Origin: CAIOZA01 sp964464375
GTDB taxonomy: Bacteria; Bacteroidota; Ignavibacteria; Kapaibacteriales; UBA2268
Length of the DNA stretch: 48,615 bases
NCBI GenBank assembly: GCA_964464375.1
Contig: CAYXFU010000028.1
Span: forward strand, 1-48,615
Direction: 5' to 3'
In this document: positions 44,426 through 48,615 of the stretch, in pieces
Layout of the letters: each line of letters opens with the position of its first letter
How positions within the stretch are numbered: position 1 is the first letter of the stretch
The notes under the pieces: model-generated
The model's input: the letters and a program-made list of their open reading frames with translations, nothing else
The model's database searches: none
What the model was told of the DNA's origin: nothing
Program-made: the position numbers and the translations under genes

Positions 44426-44635
44426 ATGTTCATACCTGTGATGTCAGTTCACATCCATTTCGTCAATTCGAGCATTATCGAATATATTAAGTTTGATAGA
44501 AACAGATCCAATAAAATTGAAATTCACTGTAAAACACGCAATGGCGAATGGCTAGAGATAAATACTGGGCGATTTATCACGGATATAAATGATGCCTACA
44601 TCTGGTTTGAGGAAAATTTATGTACTCATGGCTAA
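44426..44635 (+). CDS. Small hypothetical protein
   Basis: 69 residues from ATG 44426, which has GGGGGA 5-10 bases before it; the ATG at 44414 overlaps no clear ribosome site. Contents: MFIPVMSVHIHFVNSSIIEY, then a mixed beta/alpha pattern ending in YIWFEENL. No family was recognised. It lies between the excisionase-like and primase genes, so it is probably an element accessory gene. Confidence 0.55.
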   Translation: MFIPVMSVHIHFVNSSIIEYIKFDRNRSNKIEIHCKTRNGEWLEINTGRFITDINDAYIWFEENLCTHG

Positions 44636-44677
44636 ATATTAATTGTTTTATCTCATCCATTTCAATACTTTTCTATC

Positions 44678-47182
44678 ATGGAACTATCAATTAACGAAAA
44701 CATCGTCAACAAAGGCGATCCAAGAACACAGGGCTGGAAGAATGCTGAGTTTACAATTGAACAGTTGATAAGCCATATTATTAAAGACGGACTTGCCTGG
44801 GGTCCCGGTATTTTAAAAGAATCAGCCGGAGGGAAAAAGCCAGCAATTTCAGATATACAAGGAGCAGTTTTACTTGGTATTGATATCGATAACTCAGTCA
44901 AAGAGAAGAATAAGGAAACAGGTAAATATGCAGAAAGATCAAAAACACTATCTGAAGGTTATTTCCCATACCAAAGTGCTCAATCTGACTCATGGCTAAA
45001 AGCTAATGCTGCTTTTATGTATAGAACACCATCTTATACAGATGAATGGAATCGTTTTAGAATTGTCTTTCTGTTACCAAATCAAATCAGTTCTCCGGAG
45101 GAGTATTCTTTAACCGCTGATAGTTTTATTAAGAAATTTGGTGGTGATCCTGCATGTAAGGATATTTCCCGTTTCTTTTATGGATGCAAAGATGCTGATT
45201 ATGTTCACTTTTCTTCGGAGCCATTAAATCAGACAATTCTTGACTCAATAATTAATTCCGGCAAAGAAGAGAGCGATGTAATAAAAGAGTACAATACAGA
45301 AAATACAAATTTCTCAATCTCAGCTGATCAAGTAAGTGAAATTCTTGGTTATATACCTGGCGATTCTCTGTCTTATAGTGATTGGTTTAAATGCATGTCA
45401 GCTGTTGGCAATACCTTCTACGAAGAAACAGCCATACGGCTGATTGAAAACTGGTCACCTGACAAAGATAACGGCACAGCCTATAAGATAAAGCACAGAG
45501 CTTTAAAACCGCAAATCGCTACTTTAATCTATTATGCAAAGCAGTATGGCTTTAATGCTAAGAAATTCTATAAAAAGAATTATAAACAAGCTAGAGCAAT
45601 AAAATCAAAGAAAAACTTACTTCTAAATAATGCTTTTTCAAATTTTCCTGAAGATTGCATTTTTTGGGAAGAGTTTATAGTAAATCAGAAAACAGGAGCA
45701 ACCACATTAAAAATAATCAAGAGCAAGTTTATAAATTATATAAACTATCATGGTTTTTATAAATTTTGGCTTGATAATAACTCCTCTACATTTGTATATT
45801 CAAAAAATAATATTGTTGAAGAAGTTGTTCCGGATAAAATTTGGGAATATCTTCAAAAGTCATTCGATAATCTACCGGAAGACATATCTGATAATTATAC
45901 CAACAAGGATCTCTGGGAGACAATCTTCCAAAAGATATATATCTATTCCAGCAAAGACTTTTTCTCAAAACTGAAAGTCCTGGAGAATAAATTTCTAAAA
46001 GATTCGGTTGACCACGGTTACTTCTTCTTTAAAAATGGTTATGTTGAAACATCAGCTGATGGACCACAATTTCACAATTATGGTAATATTGATATGTGCA
46101 TCTGGAAAGAACAAATGATTGACCATGATTTTGTACTCCTTTCAAAAAAAGAAGGTTCAGATACAAATAGTTCACATTTTGGCCAATTCCTGGAAAAACT
46201 TTGCTCATCAGCTGATCCTGAATATCCTCATGATCGTTCTAAACGAAATTTAGATGTGAATAGATTTAAATCATTAATCACAGGGATTGGTTATCTGCTT
46301 CATTCATACAAAGATCCTACAGTACCTAAGGCTATCATTTTTTGCGAGGAAAAAATTGCTTATGATGATGAAGCTAACGGTAGAAGTGGAAAAGGTTTAA
46401 CCTCAGAGGCAATAAGTTATTTACGTCGTCGTGCCATTTTGGACGGTAAACGGGTTGATCTGCATGATCGGTTTTACTTCCAGACAATATCAATTGATAC
46501 TCAGTTCATTTTTTGGGATGATACACGTAAAGGTTTTGACTTTGAAGGTTTGTTCTCAATAATGACCGAAGGTCTGACAATTGAAAGGAAAGGGCAAAAG
46601 GCATTCAGATTACCATTTTCTGATAGCCCTAAAATATTAATAGCCACCAATTCAGTTCTGACTAACGATTCTGATTCACACAGGGCACGTAAACATGAGA
46701 TAGAATTCTCTGATTATTTTACTGCTGACTATACACCCTTTGATGAATTTGAAACAAAGTTTTTCAATCAGGGCTGGAAATTGGGAGATGATAATTGGAA
46801 CAAATTTTACAATCTGATGATCTATTTCAATTGCTATTATCTCAAAAATGGATTACTTAATTATGAACAAAAGAATCTTTCTGAGAGAAAATTGTTGGCA
46901 AAATTACCAGAAGACTTCCTTGATTTTATCGAAAAATACAAAGATATATTCACTAATGGCGGTATGATTTACCATGATCAACTGCATACTGAATTTACAA
47001 CAATGCATAAAATTTACGGTCCGAATGGTAAATTAGCGAAGTCAATAAAAACCACAACTAAGTGGTTTAATGAGTATATAAAATTTAAAAAGCTGGTATT
47101 TATCGACGAACAAACTGGTGCAAATAATGAAAGAAGACGCAGATGGGTTTTTGCTGATAACCGCCCTGTATCTATCTTTTAA
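44678..47182 (+). CDS. Mobile-element primase-helicase (prim-pol plus SF3-type helicase)
   Basis: 834 residues. The N-terminal region (to ~200) has the primase-polymerase-like pattern with GAVLLGIDIDNS (acidic pair) and DISRFFYGCKDAD. Residues ~218-290 (ILGYIPGDSLSYSDWFKCMS) resemble a PriCT-type domain. The C-terminal part has a Walker A ANGRSGKGL near residue 566, IDTQFIFWDDTRK (Walker B-like) and KILIATNS, as in SF3/D5 helicases (DUF5906 type). It would start and unwind DNA for autonomous replication of the element after excision. No start ribosome site is strong; the ATG at 44678 fits the length. Confidence 0.85.
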   Translation: MELSINENIVNKGDPRTQGWKNAEFTIEQLISHIIKDGLAWGPGILKESAGGKKPAISDIQGAVLLGIDIDNSVKEKNKETGKYAERSKTLSEGYFPYQSAQSDSWLKANAAFMYRTPSYTDEWNRFRIVFLLPNQISSPEEYSLTADSFIKKFGGDPACKDISRFFYGCKDADYVHFSSEPLNQTILDSIINSGKEESDVIKEYNTENTNFSISADQVSEILGYIPGDSLSYSDWFKCMSAVGNTFYEETAIRLIENWSPDKDNGTAYKIKHRALKPQIATLIYYAKQYGFNAKKFYKKNYKQARAIKSKKNLLLNNAFSNFPEDCIFWEEFIVNQKTGATTLKIIKSKFINYINYHGFYKFWLDNNSSTFVYSKNNIVEEVVPDKIWEYLQKSFDNLPEDISDNYTNKDLWETIFQKIYIYSSKDFFSKLKVLENKFLKDSVDHGYFFFKNGYVETSADGPQFHNYGNIDMCIWKEQMIDHDFVLLSKKEGSDTNSSHFGQFLEKLCSSADPEYPHDRSKRNLDVNRFKSLITGIGYLLHSYKDPTVPKAIIFCEEKIAYDDEANGRSGKGLTSEAISYLRRRAILDGKRVDLHDRFYFQTISIDTQFIFWDDTRKGFDFEGLFSIMTEGLTIERKGQKAFRLPFSDSPKILIATNSVLTNDSDSHRARKHEIEFSDYFTADYTPFDEFETKFFNQGWKLGDDNWNKFYNLMIYFNCYYLKNGLLNYEQKNLSERKLLAKLPEDFLDFIEKYKDIFTNGGMIYHDQLHTEFTTMHKIYGPNGKLAKSIKTTTKWFNEYIKFKKLVFIDEQTGANNERRRRWVFADNRPVSIF

Positions 47183-47537
47183 TATTTGCATACTCAATCA
47201 GTGATTGTGTTTAAATATGTGATTGAGACCTGATTGTTCGTCGTACATCTGCAATAGATCAAGCGTTAGGCACTATTTACTCAATGAACAATCAATATTT
47301 ACTATAATTGAAAATAATGAAGGATAAATACCATATTACATATTAAAGTATATTGCTATGACAGTAATATAGTTTTAGCGTTTTTCTTAATTATATAAAC
47401 CAGAATAGGTTTTCGATTGTGCGGGAACCATAAAAACCTCGTAACATCGCATCTATTGCTAATATTACTCACTCAATCATGAATTTTCTGTGATTGTGCA
47501 CAGATTGTTCTGATTGTGTCAAAAAATTGGAGATTTT
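47183..47537. promoter_or_regulatory. Intergenic region with clustered TGATTG/CAATCA motifs
   Basis: A 355-base gap. TGATTG occurs at 47202, 47220, 47231, 47491 and 47511, and its complement CAATCA at 47195, 47289 and 47474. CTCAATCA at 47193-47200 can pair with TGATTGAG at 47220-47227, and TGATTGTTC at 47231-47239 with GAACAATCA at 47286-47294. The cluster next to a replication gene suggests iterons or a repressor array. No ribosomal, tRNA or terminator pattern is seen. Confidence 0.5.
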
Positions 47538-48020
47538 ATGATTTTATTTGATGATGGATTACCAGAAATTGATACAAGTGAAAATAAAATTTTGCTTGAT
47601 GTGCCACATTCTGATGGAACTATAAACAGAACAGCAGATGATGATATTGTTGAATTAAAAACTTTAAATATTAAACTTGAATCTGAGATCATTACAAATG
47701 ATCATCTTACTTCTAGTGAAAAGCAAAAAACTGCAGAAATAAAAAGTTCAGAAGTTAAGCAAACCTCAATGGATGGATTTGATTTAGAAATTCTTAAATT
47801 TATTAATGAAATATCAAATTCAAAATATCAATACTTCCGATTGAATGATACTATACTCAAAACCAATCGAAACATGGATATGGATTTAGGGATATTGCAT
47901 GACAAAGCGGCGAATGAGATAAATAATGCCTATTTCGAGGCTAATATTAACCAAATAAAAGAGGAAATTAAACTTGTACAGAATCATTATCCGTTAAACG
48001 AACCTGAACCTGATGATTAA
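47538..48020 (+). CDS. Hypothetical protein
   Basis: 160 residues from ATG 47538, chosen for TTGGAG 5 bases before; an upstream ATG at 47514 lies before that site. The sequence is acidic and helix-prone (DDGLPEIDTSENKILLDV, LEILKFINEISNSKYQYF, EIKLVQNHYPLNEPEPDD). No family recognised. It follows the TGATTG cluster and may be an element accessory or mobilisation-associated protein. Confidence 0.6.
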   Translation: MILFDDGLPEIDTSENKILLDVPHSDGTINRTADDDIVELKTLNIKLESEIITNDHLTSSEKQKTAEIKSSEVKQTSMDGFDLEILKFINEISNSKYQYFRLNDTILKTNRNMDMDLGILHDKAANEINNAYFEANINQIKEEIKLVQNHYPLNEPEPDD

Positions 48021-48615
48021 GTTCATTCTAACTTATTGACATGTATAAGCAAAATGTACCAGGCAAGACTAGCTATCTTAATTTTGTACAAAAAAAGCTA
48101 TATTATGTGAGATATATCCCAATATTCGACAAAATATCACCTATTCCGCCTAATTCTCGCATTATCAACGAAATACCCGCATTTATCGGCATTTTCCGAC
48201 ATTCCACGGATCATCCAAATTCCTCCACACATCCCCGCTGACCTTAATCACCGTCAAAAAATGGCGTGCCGAGACGGCACAATATAATAATGCTCGCAGT
48301 GGCACGAAAATGCGGCAGGTCTTCGGTCGGGACGTGGCGGCCGAAGCGGGGCGAAACGCCCGCCGCCAGCCCGCCCTCGCCTGCTTTCTCATCGTCCGTT
48401 CCCGCTAGACTATCTGGGCAGTCCGGCATCTGTCCTTGCGCCGTCCGAAGCGGGGCGAAACGCCCGCCGGCGAAATACATAGAAGATGCTCGCAAATACA
48501 AAAGAACAAAAAGGCAAAATCATTGCTCAGTCGTAAGAAAAGGCATCTCCTTCGCAAAACAAGCATTATGGCACAACCCGTCTCTGTGCGTGTACGCCCT
48601 TTTCGCGGTTGTGTT
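48021..48615. other. Non-coding end of window with GC-rich repeat-bearing tail
   Basis: The first ~210 bases are AT-rich with no convincing gene. From about 48240 the sequence becomes GC-rich in patches. GTGCCG-AGA-CGGCAC at 48266-48280 is a perfect hairpin. A 25-base sequence beginning CCGAAGCGGGGCGAAACGCC lies at 48341-48365 and again at 48445-48469, and contains GGGCG-AAA-CGCCC. Short frames here overlap on both strands and look like chance products of high GC. Confidence 0.55.
48341..48469 (+). repeat. 25-base direct repeat pair with internal hairpin
   Basis: The two exact copies are at 48341-48365 and 48445-48469, 104 bases apart start to start. Each can form a GGGCG/CGCCC hairpin with a 3-base loop. 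Base composition is far from that of the rest of the window, which suggests a REP-like intergenic repeat or material from another element. Confidence 0.65.

Noticed and set aside
48341..48469. CRISPR array
   Set aside because: Only two repeat copies with a 79-base gap between them and no further unit; no cas gene in the window.
48041..48501. Coding regions in the GC-rich tail
   Set aside because: Frames overlap on both strands, cross the repeats and show Arg/Ala/Pro-rich content typical of chance translation of GC-rich DNA; no ribosome site.

Overview
The window is AT-rich (apart from its last ~400 bases) and looks like part of a genome from the Bacteroidota/Ignavibacteriota (Chlorobi-related) group. 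The basis is a TonB-dependent receptor with an N-terminal carboxypeptidase-regulatory-like domain, Bacteroidota-style tyrosine recombinases, small families such as DUF6132, and overall codon use. This is inferred from gene style; there is no rRNA or marker gene in the window.

Layout. (1) 1-19.5 kb is a defence island, almost all on the + strand. It opens with the 3' end of a BREX type 1 operon (pglX tail, pglZ, brxL), then a decayed YhcG/DUF1016 nuclease fragment and a RhuM-family gene. A tightly packed DUF6361 / phospholipase-D-like / large SF2 helicase / small winged-helix-like set follows. After it comes a second compact set: a DUF1848 protein, a 1363-residue methyltransferase-like plus RecQ-type helicase fusion, and a coiled-coil protein with a C-terminal membrane anchor. 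A conserved hypothetical gene and a tyrosine recombinase (both - strand) close the island. (2) 21.4-41.9 kb is a metabolic block of two divergent gene trains. The leftward train (31.2 to 22.0 kb) encodes thioredoxin-fold proteins, a thioredoxin/thioredoxin-reductase fusion, a rhodanese-like protein, two methyltransferases, a TonB-dependent receptor and a radical SAM/SPASM protein. Between the radical SAM gene and a methyltransferase gene lies an unlisted 37-residue Cys-containing peptide gene. The rightward train (31.4 to 41.5 kb) encodes a zinc-ribbon protein, a Rieske protein, a cytochrome b/dodecaheme cytochrome c fusion, a Cys-rich MerR regulator, a polysulfide/thiosulfate-reductase-like molybdoenzyme with its FeS and NrfD subunits, two YeeE/YedE half-transporters, a Cys-less rhodanese and a carboxymuconolactone-decarboxylase-like protein. 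(3) 42.0-48.6 kb is the start of a second integrative element: recombinase, excisionase-like HTH protein, small protein, primase-helicase and a hypothetical gene. It ends in a GC-rich repeat-bearing tail of foreign composition.

The most striking architecture is that the 20-kb metabolic block is bracketed by mirror-image copies of one recombination module. Each copy has a recombinase gene pointing outward, two GTTGCACA repeats, a core resembling the 3' end of a tRNA gene (probably tRNA-Pro), an 11-base-scale hairpin and a further GTTGCACAG site, with almost identical spacing. The cores differ slightly. Either two related elements abut the block, or the block is itself a mobile or invertible unit.

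How the genes may work together: the left part is antiviral defence cargo. The middle block links sulfur-compound (polysulfide/thiosulfate-type) respiration and uptake on the + strand with periplasmic and cytoplasmic thiol redox and a probable radical-SAM-modified peptide on the - strand. The right part is the replication/integration module of a mobile element. Best candidates for undescribed systems are the DUF1848/methyltransferase-RecQ/coiled-coil set and the peptide/radical-SAM/methyltransferase/TonB receptor set.
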